From IMCC2047 sp041395865 (GTDB taxonomy: Bacteria; Pseudomonadota; Gammaproteobacteria; Pseudomonadales; IMCC2047): a stretch of 64,000 bases of DNA. Below the pieces are notes generated by a model. The model was not told where the DNA came from and made no database searches. It saw only the letters and a program-made list of their open reading frames with translations. Location: positions 121,064-185,063 of the forward strand of contig JAWKZQ010000004.1 of NCBI GenBank assembly GCA_041395865.1, read 5' to 3'. The position numbers and the translations under genes are program-made. Every line of letters begins with the position of its first letter. The stretch's first letter is position 1. This document shows positions 1 to 7,583 of the stretch, one piece after another.

Positions 1-826
1 CACGCAGCCAGGCGTAATTTCCACTACCCTGCCACTTAACCTGCTTGCCGGTTGGGCTCAGAAGAAACGGCTGAGCCGCCTTATCGGCGCCGATCAGCAC
101 AGCGGTAAACGCCTTCACATCGGCATCTATCGCCACTTCATTATCATCCGTAAGAGGAATCGTATTTTGCGGCGCCAACCTGTCAGCCAGTACGGTGACT
201 GCGCCATACAATTGCTCAGCGTCAAAGGCCTGCAGGGCTAAGCCCCCGGTTTCCTTAGCGAGGCTGGTTAATAATTGCTGGTCCTGTTGTTCTGTCAGTG
301 CCAACGTATGAATGACAAACCCTGCTTTACGAAGCTCTGGCAGCTGTTTATTGAGCAGTTGGTAACGCTCCAGGCTGTTACGTGATTCTTCTTTGAAAAG
401 GTTTATACCACCGGCACTGAGCAATAGGATGACTGTTGCATAGCGCTCATCCGGCTGCTTGATATCAAAGCTGGCCTGCCTCATGACAAAAGGAATATTA
501 CGATGCAGCGCAACCGACTTAACGGCTTCAAGCTTGCGTTTTGCATCACCTTTCCAGCCCTGGTCAACCACCCCTCCGGGCATCAGGTGATTCACGTACT
601 TCCCATAAGTCCAGATGCCCGCGCGGCTGCCCTCTGGCAGGCGGTCAATCAGAAGCTCCAGTGCTTCAAGGTGTCTGCTACGTGGAAAAGTTGTTTTAAC
701 CGCCTGCGAAATATCGATAAGAATGCGCAAATCGACAGGTTTTGTATTGGCGTGAGCAATACCCACAACGTGAGTAACAAAGAGAAAAAAAAGAGAAAAA
801 ATAAAAATCTTATTATTATTTTTCAT
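1..826 (-). CDS. Secreted VWA-domain-like protein, partial (C-terminus beyond left edge)
   Basis: The frame is open from an ATG at 826 to the left edge, giving about 275 residues with the C-terminus missing. The N-terminus is a Sec signal peptide (charged MKNNNK, hydrophobic stretch, cut near AHA-NT). A von Willebrand factor A-like fold follows: strand LRILIDIS, then a helix and a segment reading LLIDRLPEGSRAGIWTYG. This resembles the secreted gammaproteobacterial VWA family TIGR03503, from memory of the family. The metal-binding DxSxS motif is degraded to DISQA, so metal-dependent adhesion at that site is doubtful. The function is unknown. It is separated from the next minus-strand gene by about 50 bases. 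Confidence 0.7.
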   Translation of the reverse strand, partial: MKNNNKIFIFSLFFLFVTHVVGIAHANTKPVDLRILIDISQAVKTTFPRSRHLEALELLIDRLPEGSRAGIWTYGKYVNHLMPGGVVDQGWKGDAKRKLEAVKSVALHRNIPFVMRQASFDIKQPDERYATVILLLSAGGINLFKEESRNSLERYQLLNKQLPELRKAGFVIHTLALTEQQDQQLLTSLAKETGGLALQAFDAEQLYGAVTVLADRLAPQNTIPLTDDNEVAIDADVKAFTAVLIGADKAAQPFLLSPTGKQVKWQGSGNYAWLR

Positions 827-875
827 TAAGTTATGATTGATTGTTAAACAAAAATAGAGAATAAATTCAACTTTT

Positions 876-1271
876 TTATTCCCTGGCGCCAACCTCCTGA
901 TCGCCCGCTTGTGTCTCTGTGTTTCGATCGGGTTGCTGTTTTGGTCGAACCCAGGCTTTCACCAAGTGCAGCAATAACAGAATAGCCAAGAGCCCCAAAT
1001 AAACCAGCAGAATATACCTGAAACCGCTCCACACCCCTGGCCAGCCCTGCGCAATACCGTCGAACAAAGCCATCACCACAGCCGGTGTCAAATCTGCCTG
1101 CTCCGGAATCGCCCTGGCAGGGGTAAGGAGTAACGCAGCAAAAAAAGCCAGCAGGGCGTGAGCGATAACGGAAACCCGAATCCGCCTGACCAACAGCCAG
1201 ACCAGGTAAACCAACCCCAAAGCCGCTAGGCCATAGAGCCCCCAAACGTAATAATAGAACTCACTCATCAT
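876..1271 (-). CDS. Small inner-membrane protein of unknown function
   Basis: 131 residues with three likely transmembrane helices (about residues 5-27, 33-53 and 83-105) and a charged, soluble C-terminal tail. It starts 11 bases after the gpsA stop, with AAGGCG upstream of paired ATG codons, so it is probably the second gene of a gpsA operon. I do not recognise the family. Membrane proteins are common beside gpsA in related bacteria, but that does not give a function. Confidence 0.7.
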   Translation of the reverse strand: MMSEFYYYVWGLYGLAALGLVYLVWLLVRRIRVSVIAHALLAFFAALLLTPARAIPEQADLTPAVVMALFDGIAQGWPGVWSGFRYILLVYLGLLAILLLLHLVKAWVRPKQQPDRNTETQAGDQEVGARE

Positions 1272-1282
1272 GGGAAATCGCC

Positions 1283-2308
1283 TTATGTTTCTTCGCGCGG
1301 CAAAATAAATTCCACGTCCGAACTCTGATCACTTTTCATCAGCCCGGCAACCACTTCCGGAATGGGCAACTGGTTAAATATCACCTGGTAAAGACCGTTT
1401 ACCAACGGCATATAAACACCCATTTCATCAGCCCGATGCTTAACCAGTTTCAGGGTATTCACCCCTTCTGCCACTTCCCCCAACTCAGCGACGACCTGCT
1501 CAAGGTTGCCGCCTTTACCCAGTGCATAGCCGACACGGTAATTGCGGCTTAAAGGAGACATACAGGTTGCCACCAGGTCACCGACGCCAGCCAGGCCGAT
1601 AAAGGTCATCGGATTAGCGCCCATGCAAACGGCAAAGCGGCTCATCTCGGCGAGGCTCCGGGTGATCAACATGCTGCGCGTGTTTTCTCCCATACCCAAG
1701 GCCGCCGCCAAACCGGAAATAATGGCATAGATGTTCTTCAACGCACCGCCCAACTCAACCCCGAAGGTGTCGTTACTGGCGTAAACCCGAAAATAGTCGT
1801 TAGCAAGCAGCGCCTGCACTCGCTGGCGCAGCTCCACGCTGTCGCTGGCAATCACCGTTGCCGTAGGCATGTGCTTGCCAATTTCCTTGGCCAGGTTAGG
1901 TCCGCTCAGGACACCAACCTGCTGACAGCAGGTTTCAGCCTTAAGCACCTCGCTCATTAACTTGAAACCATCAGCGACCACGCCTTTTGTGGTACTCACC
2001 AGCATTTGTTCCGGGTTCAGGTGTGGCGCCATGCTCTGCACAATCCCGACAAAAGCACTGCTGGGCAAGGACACTAAAACCAGCTCGCTACCGGTTACGG
2101 CCTCGACCAGATCCGTTGTCGCCGTAAGGTTTTCATGAAGCGGGTAATCGGGCATATAACGCTGGTTAACACGCGTTTCATTAATTTCCGCGGCTCGTAA
2201 CTCATCGCGTAACCACAACCAAACCCGATGACCATTTTCAGCAAGGATATTGGCCAGCGTGGTACCGAAACTGCCACCGCCCAGCACCGCAACCTGCGAA
2301 TTATTCAT
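1283..2308 (-). CDS. gpsA: NAD(P)+-dependent glycerol-3-phosphate dehydrogenase
   Basis: 341 residues, normal for GpsA. The cytoplasmic enzyme reduces dihydroxyacetone phosphate to sn-glycerol 3-phosphate, the backbone precursor of phospholipids. The N-terminal Rossmann motif GGGSFG is at residues 10-15. The SGPNLAKEI motif and the catalytic-lysine segment GALKNIYAI (near residue 190) match the family, and GLAGVGDLVATC lies in the C-terminal helical domain. The start has AAGGA about 9 bases upstream. A small membrane protein gene follows 11 bases downstream. Identification is secure. Confidence 0.97.
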   Translation of the reverse strand: MNNSQVAVLGGGSFGTTLANILAENGHRVWLWLRDELRAAEINETRVNQRYMPDYPLHENLTATTDLVEAVTGSELVLVSLPSSAFVGIVQSMAPHLNPEQMLVSTTKGVVADGFKLMSEVLKAETCCQQVGVLSGPNLAKEIGKHMPTATVIASDSVELRQRVQALLANDYFRVYASNDTFGVELGGALKNIYAIISGLAAALGMGENTRSMLITRSLAEMSRFAVCMGANPMTFIGLAGVGDLVATCMSPLSRNYRVGYALGKGGNLEQVVAELGEVAEGVNTLKLVKHRADEMGVYMPLVNGLYQVIFNQLPIPEVVAGLMKSDQSSDVEFILPREET

Positions 2309-2520
2309 GCGTAGATTCCTTGTTAATTATCCCGAAGCCGCTTTCCAGTTAGCCGTCAGCTATCCCAAGATAGCGCACCTATCATTGAAATAACATCCGA
2401 TAACGCGACTTAAAACAGTAAAAAGCACCCTGAAATTAGGCGCTTATAGCATTGTCACCTGCAAAGCGTTAGACTCTAATGCAAAATTTCAGGCTGCATT
2501 TTATTGGCAAGGCAAACACA

Positions 2521-3213
2521 ATGCGAGCATCGGATATTCAAAAATCGCATCGTATCCTGGTTTTAAACGCTAAGGGCGGCTGCGGCAAAACAACCGTTGC
2601 CACCAACCTCGCCTGCCAGTTCGCCAGTGAAGGCCATAATACCGCACTGATCGATTATGACCCCCAGTGCTCCAGCACCCAGTGGCTTGAAGCCCGCCCA
2701 GAGCACCTGCCGCTCATACACAGTATTTCTGCGCCTCGCCAGAAAAGTCACGTCACCAGCGTTTGGCACTTGAAAGTACCGGCCGGCACAACACGAATAG
2801 TCGTCGATACGCCAGCTCGTTTGGAGGCCATGACAGCCGTCAAGCTGGTGCGAGAAGCCGATACCGTCCTGATTCCGGTGATCGCCTCCCCCATTGATAT
2901 CCGGGCAGCATCCCAGTTCATCGAAACACTGCTGAAATCACCCGACATCCGAAACAGCAACAAACGCCTTGCCGTGGTAGGCAACCGGGTTCGGAAAAAC
3001 AGCAAATCCTACAAAGCCCTGTGCGAGTTTCTGGAGTCGCTGGATATACCCTTCCTCACCAGCCTGAGGGATACGCAAAATTATGTGCGCGCAGCAGAAG
3101 AAGGCGTAGGCATCCAGGAGCTGAATTTAAAAAGCGCCCAACAGGACTGCCATCACTGGTACTCCCTGGCCCGCTGGATCGAAAACAACCAGCTTCCCCA
3201 GGTTTGCCTTTAA
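2521..3213 (+). CDS. ParA-family ATPase (orphan)
   Basis: 230 residues from the chosen start. The deviant Walker A motif KGGCGKTT lies near the N-terminus, followed by LIDYDPQCSSTQW and VVDTPA, the order seen in ParA/MinD-type ATPases. No parB or parS-like cluster is adjacent, so this is an orphan ParA that may position a cargo rather than segregate the chromosome. An upstream ATG at 2479 would add 14 residues. The start at 2521 is preferred because it leaves the usual short lead into the first beta strand; neither has a strong Shine-Dalgarno. Its stop codon overlaps that of the convergent downstream gene by 4 bases. Confidence 0.85.
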   Translation: MRASDIQKSHRILVLNAKGGCGKTTVATNLACQFASEGHNTALIDYDPQCSSTQWLEARPEHLPLIHSISAPRQKSHVTSVWHLKVPAGTTRIVVDTPARLEAMTAVKLVREADTVLIPVIASPIDIRAASQFIETLLKSPDIRNSNKRLAVVGNRVRKNSKSYKALCEFLESLDIPFLTSLRDTQNYVRAAEEGVGIQELNLKSAQQDCHHWYSLARWIENNQLPQVCL

Positions 3214-4085
3214 AGTGCCGTCAATCGCGCCACTTCACTTTGCAGCGAGACATTATCGCTGATACGCCTGAACCAGTTGTACATGGGCTTGGGGCCATCG
3301 TTATCCACATTCGGCGCACCGTTTCCTTCAAGCACCTCATGGATATTGACCGTACGCATTTCCACACTGAACCGGGTGCGATCCGTGGTGTTTTCCATAC
3401 TGGCATGCAAATGGGCACTGGCAAAACACAACAGATCACCGGGCTCCAGCATGACTGGGCAGATACGGGCATCGTCAACGGGCTCTGTCGGCAGGGGAAC
3501 CGAGGAATAAGGGACACTGCGCTCCTGGTTCGGCAATAAATTACGCTGGCGGATATATTCATCAATCGACCAGGTCGCGGTATCGTTGGCCAATGGCCGA
3601 TGCCAGTATTCAGGGAAAAAAGCCATGCTGCGCGCTGGGGTTATCGGGTAAATCGGCGCCCACCAGTTGACCTGCGCGTCAATGGTCGAGCCCCAGCTGT
3701 CGCGATGCACATCCACCCATTCACAGCGCCCGCCCTTGTGCGTGCCACCGTAGGGCACAACGCGTAGCGGAAAGTGGTCCCAATAGGTGCTTTCCGGATC
3801 CACCCCTACTTCGCCCAGGGCTTTGAAAAATAGCGCCTTCGGCTCCCGACCGGTACGAAATGCCTGTTGTGCTTCTCCCATCAACTCTAGATAGTCGGCT
3901 TCACCCAATCGAGCCTGGATGGTGGTAGGGTCTCCTTCTCCCAGGTATTGCTGCAGTAGCGCGTCTGTATAAGCGATCAACTCATGCATTGCCGGTACAT
4001 TCCTGAATACCAAGACTTCGCCGCGAAACAGCATTTCGCTTCGTTGGCGTTCGCTAAGATGAAAAGAACACTCTGTGAGTTGCAT
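3210..4085 (-). CDS. Fe(II)/2-oxoglutarate dioxygenase-like protein (phytanoyl-CoA dioxygenase-type)
   Basis: About 291 residues. An HxD-type iron motif (VDVHRDSWGS) in the middle, and a distal histidine region (ASAHLHASMENTTDRTRFSVEMR) with an arginine placed to hold 2-oxoglutarate, fit a double-stranded beta-helix oxygenase. Such enzymes hydroxylate small molecules; the substrate cannot be read from sequence. The ATG at 4085 is chosen because AAAAGGAT lies 8 bases upstream; a longer form starting at 4106 has no such site. The gene converges with the ParA gene, the stops overlapping by 4 bases. Just upstream lies a terminator-ended leader (4184-4381) that could attenuate this gene. Confidence 0.7.
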   Translation of the reverse strand: MQLTECSFHLSERQRSEMLFRGEVLVFRNVPAMHELIAYTDALLQQYLGEGDPTTIQARLGEADYLELMGEAQQAFRTGREPKALFFKALGEVGVDPESTYWDHFPLRVVPYGGTHKGGRCEWVDVHRDSWGSTIDAQVNWWAPIYPITPARSMAFFPEYWHRPLANDTATWSIDEYIRQRNLLPNQERSVPYSSVPLPTEPVDDARICPVMLEPGDLLCFASAHLHASMENTTDRTRFSVEMRTVNIHEVLEGNGAPNVDNDGPKPMYNWFRRISDNVSLQSEVARLTAL

Positions 4086-4183
4086 GGACAATCCTTTTAA
4101 ACTCAATAATCAACCGCTACCATACCGGAGGTTAAATACGCGGGTAAAGAGTATCGGCGGTTTGTTTTTTACTTTCCGTGGCG

Positions 4184-4217
4184 CAAAAAAAAGCGCGAAC
4201 AGGGGATGTTCGCGCTA
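4184..4217 (-). terminator. Rho-independent terminator
   Basis: A perfect 9-bp inverted repeat (AGCGCGAAC / GTTCGCGCT, about 4192-4216) with a 7-base loop is followed on the minus strand by eight T residues. Confidence 0.8.
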
Positions 4218-4381
4218 AACAAAAACCGATAAACAAGGGGGGAAATTATCGGCATTACTCAAAGTTGCTAAATCACCCATAAACGCGGGTGGGATTTCAA
4301 CCTTAATCCGTCTGGAACTCAACAATACTGCATTGAAGCAGCCGGTTCAGGAGATTCGATCCAAAGAACCTTTAATCAAGT
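4184..4381 (-). ncRNA. Candidate sRNA or attenuator leader
   Basis: A minus-strand transcript starting about 7 bases after the TATAAT at 4393-4388 would run to the T-run at about 4190. It would hold a 7-bp hairpin (CCGATAA/TTATCGG, 4227-4252) with a C-rich loop, a CACCC/GGGTG pair, and the terminator hairpin, whose loop is also C-rich. C-rich loops can pair with Shine-Dalgarno sequences, which fits an antisense-acting sRNA. Alternatively it is the 5' leader of the dioxygenase gene starting at 4085. This is inferred from sequence only. Confidence 0.4.
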
Positions 4382-4383
4382 CC

Positions 4384-4457
4384 GTGCATTATATTCACTC
4401 AAACAAAAGTGATAATCCCCTTTTTTTGAAAATCACCTTTACCAGATTGTAATAATC
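4384..4457 (-). promoter_or_regulatory. Promoter/operator element, copy 1
   Basis: A 74-base element matching 6507-6580 at about 60 of 74 positions without gaps. On the minus strand both copies carry TATAAT (here 4393-4388). A conserved block reading AAAAGTGATAATCCC on the plus strand lies about 9 variable bases away, followed by a T-run and GAAAAT-ACCTTTACCA. The pattern of conserved blocks around a variable spacer suggests a promoter with a shared regulator site, possibly for the LysR protein encoded at 6630. Confidence 0.6.
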
Positions 4458-4490
4458 GAATTTCACCGCCCAAGGATAACCAAGCCGCCA

Positions 4491-5234
4491 TTATTTTGTA
4501 CTGATGGCATGCGTTTTTGGCAAAGCGCGGGCAATATCGGATTCCGTCCCGCCACATTCAGGATGAGCAAACCCGTTACCTGGCTGGTAAATAATATTGT
4601 CATCACCGGTTTCCGAAACGCCAGCCGGCACAAAGTCCAGTTTCAGCGCATCGCGGGCTTTCCAGGCCACATTATGATCGGCACAGGAAGTATCGCCACT
4701 GACGCCAAGGCCGCCCACAATCTCACCTTCGGCATTGTAGAGCGCTAGGCCGCCCCCAAAGACATTTACGCCACCGATTCGGCCTCCAACCATTGGATCT
4801 TTAGCTGTGCCGTAATTTTTCGCTTTGCCGCGATAGGCGACATCCGTATTCACGGGATTGCTGAATTGCAGTCCGAACAAACTGCCGCCTGGCTGTGTCG
4901 CTGTCCACAGGTTTGCTGTCGATAACGCCAGCTCCGGCAGACTGAAGGCATTGGCGGTATTCGCTTTTTGAGCAGAAATCACACGGCTGCCCGGCCACTG
5001 ATCGCCAACGTCATCACCGCTGCGGGCAACAGCGCACACGGTGCCGTCACGATTCACCAGGGTTGCCCACATGTTCAGCTCCAGGCCGCCATTAACCTCA
5101 TTACCCGTAGGTTTAACAACGCGCTGCAGCGCTTCTGTTAACGCCCGGTAATCGGGCAGTTGATCACAGCTATCAGCCATAGCCACGCTGGAGCAAATAA
5201 AAGATAAAACGATAGCAGAAAGAGTTTTCTTCAT
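4491..5234 (-). CDS. Secreted GlcG/HbpS-family (DUF336) protein
   Basis: 247 residues with an N-terminal signal peptide cut near VAMA-DS. The mature part matches the GlcG/HbpS fold: NMWATLVNRDGTVCAVARSG, an alanine-rich helix region, then GGVNVFGGGLALYN and GEIVGGLGVSG. Family members bind haem or corrinoids or have no known ligand, so it is probably a periplasmic ligand-binding protein. ATG 5234 (AAAGGG 7 bases upstream) is preferred to the GTG one codon earlier. It lies downstream of the bestrophin gene on the same strand. It is far from glcDEF (30.9 kb) and should not be taken as part of that operon. Confidence 0.8.
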   Translation of the reverse strand: MKKTLSAIVLSFICSSVAMADSCDQLPDYRALTEALQRVVKPTGNEVNGGLELNMWATLVNRDGTVCAVARSGDDVGDQWPGSRVISAQKANTANAFSLPELALSTANLWTATQPGGSLFGLQFSNPVNTDVAYRGKAKNYGTAKDPMVGGRIGGVNVFGGGLALYNAEGEIVGGLGVSGDTSCADHNVAWKARDALKLDFVPAGVSETGDDNIIYQPGNGFAHPECGGTESDIARALPKTHAISTK

Positions 5235-5284
5235 CACAAAGCCCTTTTTGATGTATTGATTAGATTAGGTCAGGTAAAACCTGA

Positions 5285-6196
5285 TTAGCTCAATTTGTAA
5301 TTAACCGGCTTGAGCGCCGCTGGAGGTGTTTCATTGAGTGCTTCGGCCACGGAAATTTCGTTAACACGACACAGCGCATTGAGCGGCAGGTCGTTTTGCT
5401 CGCAACCGAAAGGATTTTCGAGTTCCTCGGACAAGGCATCCAGGCCAAAAAACACATAGGCCACCAGCGCTGCGAATAAAGGAGCAAACCAACCCACAGA
5501 GGATGCCAACCCGAAGGGTACCAGGAAGCAGTAAATATACGCCGTACGATGGACCAGCAGTGAGTAGGCAAAAGGCAAAGGGGTGCTGGCAATACGTTCA
5601 TTGGCAGCCTGGACAGCGGCAATAGCTGTCAGGCGTTCATCCAGCATACGTAACCCCATGGCATCAATTTCGCCATCACGATAGAGTTTTCCCAGGCGCA
5701 GTCCCATGCGACGCAATATAAAATCCGCCGGATTGGCTGTGCTGGCTGCCTGTTCGGCCACTTCCTTGCCGATAAAAGGTATCGTATCGTCAGTGGCGGA
5801 CTTTCCTCTCAGGCTTCCACGCAGGAAATGCGAAAAGGCAACAGCGTCATTGAGCAGGCCACGACGTTCCGGGTGATCAAAACCCAGCAGATTTTCCGTG
5901 GTGCGTCCCAGGCTACGCACATCGTAAACCAATTGTCCCCAATGCCCTCGCGCCTCCCACCAACGGTTGTAGGCTGCATTATTGCGAAATCCCAAAAACA
6001 GAGACAGGGCGATACCGAAAACGGCAAAAGGTGCCACGGTGACGGAAGCCAGTTCGACATAACCGGCATGTAAAACATATTTAACGACCACAGAAAACAA
6101 AACGACAACAACAATCTGTGGAAGGATGAGCGGCACAATCGAGCCACGCATCAGGAACAACAACTGCCAGGCAGAGGGTTTATCACGAACGATCAT
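5285..6196 (-). CDS. Bestrophin-family membrane channel
   Basis: 303 residues. The motif FGIALSLFLGFRNNAAYNRWWEARGHWGQLV and the C-terminal segment GLDALSEELENPFG are hallmarks of the bacterial bestrophin/UPF0187 (YneE) family. The family forms pentameric inner-membrane ion channels. About four hydrophobic segments are visible (near residues 18-45, 48-68, 215-235 and 238-256). The start has CAGGAG upstream. The gene lies between the small peptide gene (upstream) and the GlcG-like gene (downstream, about 50 bases) and may be cotranscribed with both. Confidence 0.88.
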   Translation of the reverse strand: MIVRDKPSAWQLLFLMRGSIVPLILPQIVVVVLFSVVVKYVLHAGYVELASVTVAPFAVFGIALSLFLGFRNNAAYNRWWEARGHWGQLVYDVRSLGRTTENLLGFDHPERRGLLNDAVAFSHFLRGSLRGKSATDDTIPFIGKEVAEQAASTANPADFILRRMGLRLGKLYRDGEIDAMGLRMLDERLTAIAAVQAANERIASTPLPFAYSLLVHRTAYIYCFLVPFGLASSVGWFAPLFAALVAYVFFGLDALSEELENPFGCEQNDLPLNALCRVNEISVAEALNETPPAALKPVNYKLS

Positions 6197-6248
6197 GCTT
6201 ATCTCCTGAACAAGTAAATGTGGATACCAGCTCAGTTACATACAATGA

Positions 6249-6284
6249 CGGCATGCCCAATGCCGGTCAACATTAAGCATGCCG
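6249..6284. repeat. Inverted repeat between peptide and bestrophin genes
   Basis: CGGCATGC (6249-6256) and GCATGCCG (6277-6284) are a perfect 8-bp inverted repeat with a 20-base loop and no T-run. It could be an mRNA stem that partly blocks or protects the transcript between the two genes. Confidence 0.45.
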
Positions 6285-6298
6285 CTTAGGGAGGCAAA

Positions 6299-6445
6299 TC
6301 ACGCTACGTTGGGCAGCGTTTTTACCTCATCGTTACTTGCAGTTACGAGCTGTTGTTTTTGCAACACCAGCGCTTGATTTTCAAGTTTTTTCAATTTTCT
6401 AACTGGGATGTATTTTTCCAACTTAACATTTTTTATACTAGACAT
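6299..6445 (-). CDS. 48-residue basic peptide of unknown function
   Basis: The ATG at 6445 has a very good Shine-Dalgarno (AAGGAG, 7 bases upstream) and a TATAAT-containing promoter element 65 bases further upstream, so it is likely expressed. The product starts MSSIKNVKLEKYIPVRKLKK, is lysine-rich in its first half, and ends TLPNVA; there is no signal peptide or membrane helix. I do not recognise it. A longer frame start at 6490 has no ribosome site. An 8-bp inverted repeat (6249-6284) follows before the bestrophin gene. It is divergent from a LysR gene, a common arrangement for a regulator and its target. Confidence 0.55.
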   Translation of the reverse strand: MSSIKNVKLEKYIPVRKLKKLENQALVLQKQQLVTASNDEVKTLPNVA

Positions 6446-6506
6446 TAAAAGTCTCCTTAAACTTACTGATTTAATTTCTATTTCAACCAAGCTTTTGGCT
6501 AGATGT

Positions 6507-6580
6507 GTGCATTATATTTGTTTTTATAAAAGTGATAATCCCAATTTTTTGAAAATTACCTTTACCATATAGCAATAATT
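6507..6580 (-). promoter_or_regulatory. Promoter/operator element, copy 2
   Basis: Second copy of the 74-base element (first at 4384-4457). The minus-strand TATAAT is at 6516-6511, placing the start of transcription at about 6505, some 60 bases before the small-peptide start codon. The conserved AAAAGTGATAATCCC block and the GAAAAT-ACCTTTACC block lie upstream of the -10, where an activator would bind. The LysR gene starts 50 bases beyond the element on the other strand, so this is the likely site of regulator binding and autocontrol. Confidence 0.6.
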
Positions 6581-6629
6581 AAAGTTAAATAAAAGCCCCC
6601 GTTTCAACCCCTCTGAATAAGGAGTCAAA

Positions 6630-7523
6630 ATGTTCAATTGGGAAGGCGTCACCGAGTTTGTTGCCGTCGCCGAAACCGGCAGTTTTACTGCGGCGGCAAA
6701 GCAGCTTGATATATCAACGGCCCAGGTCAGCCGCCAGGTCAGCGCCCTGGAAAGTCGCCTGGCCACAAAACTGCTGCACCGCACCACGCGTAAAGTCACG
6801 GTCACGGAGGCCGGCAATATTTATTTCCGCCATTGCCGCCAGGTACTGGACGGCCTTGAGCAGGCTGAATTGGCGATCAGCGATATGCAGAGCAAACCTA
6901 CAGGGAAGCTCAAGGTCACCGCCCCCGTCACCTACGGGGAAGCAACGATTGCCCCGCTGCTGAACAATTTCCTGAAGCAATACCCGGATCTGGAACTGGA
7001 AATCCACCTCAGCAATCTGAGAATGGATTTAATTGAAGGCGGTTTTGATCTGGCCATCCGTCAAGGCAATCTGGACGACTCCACCATGATGGCCAAACGC
7101 CTTTCCACCCGGACATTCTATGTGTGCGCGACGCCCGGCTACCTGGAGCAGCATGGGACCCCACAAAAACCCAGCGACCTGGAAAAACATAACTGCCTGC
7201 AGAGCATGAACGATCACTGGTTTTTCCAGGTCGGCGGGAAGCCCCGCAACCTTCGCCTCAGCGGCAATATGCGCTCCAACAGCGGCCATGCCCTGCTGGA
7301 TGCCGCACTGAAGGGAATCGGCATTGTGCAACTGCCTGGCGATTATGTTTGCCCCTATGTGGAAAGAGGCGAACTGACTGTCCTACTGGAAGACTACCGC
7401 GCTCCTGATCAGGGCGTTTGGGCACTTTACCCACACAACAAACACCTTTCACCCAAGGTTCGTATGCTACTGGATTACCTGAGCGAGGAACTGACCAGAC
7501 CGGCGGAAATCGCTGCCCCCTAG
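6630..7523 (+). CDS. LysR-family transcriptional regulator
   Basis: 297 residues. An N-terminal winged helix-turn-helix (FVAVAETGSFTAAAKQLDISTAQVSRQVSALE) is followed by RTTRKVTVTEAG and a two-lobed effector domain, as in LysR regulators of the CrgA/AaeR-like group. AAGGAG lies 6 bases before the ATG. It is divergent from the small-peptide gene and next to promoter element copy 2. Its likely targets are therefore the peptide, the bestrophin and the second element copy at 4384. The effector is not known. Confidence 0.92.
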   Translation: MFNWEGVTEFVAVAETGSFTAAAKQLDISTAQVSRQVSALESRLATKLLHRTTRKVTVTEAGNIYFRHCRQVLDGLEQAELAISDMQSKPTGKLKVTAPVTYGEATIAPLLNNFLKQYPDLELEIHLSNLRMDLIEGGFDLAIRQGNLDDSTMMAKRLSTRTFYVCATPGYLEQHGTPQKPSDLEKHNCLQSMNDHWFFQVGGKPRNLRLSGNMRSNSGHALLDAALKGIGIVQLPGDYVCPYVERGELTVLLEDYRAPDQGVWALYPHNKHLSPKVRMLLDYLSEELTRPAEIAAP

Positions 7524-7583
7524 CGAACTCAGCGGAGAAAAAACGGACCAATCTCAAACACCCAACTATTTCAAGGACGTACT

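Larger units (their letters stand above)
4086..4490. other. Non-coding interval with promoter element, leader and terminator
   Basis: No credible protein gene was found here. On the minus strand it holds a promoter-like element (4384-4457), a run with several hairpins, and a strong intrinsic terminator (4184-4217); these are described separately. The longest ATG frame within it is about 21 codons and lacks a ribosome binding site. Confidence 0.6.

Noticed and set aside
844..1245. 133-codon minus-strand frame
   Set aside because: Overlaps, in another frame, the membrane-protein gene that has a better start and clear transmembrane helices.
4491..5234. GlcG as part of the glycolate oxidase operon
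   Set aside because: It is 25 kb from glcDEF and carries a signal peptide; only the fold is shared.
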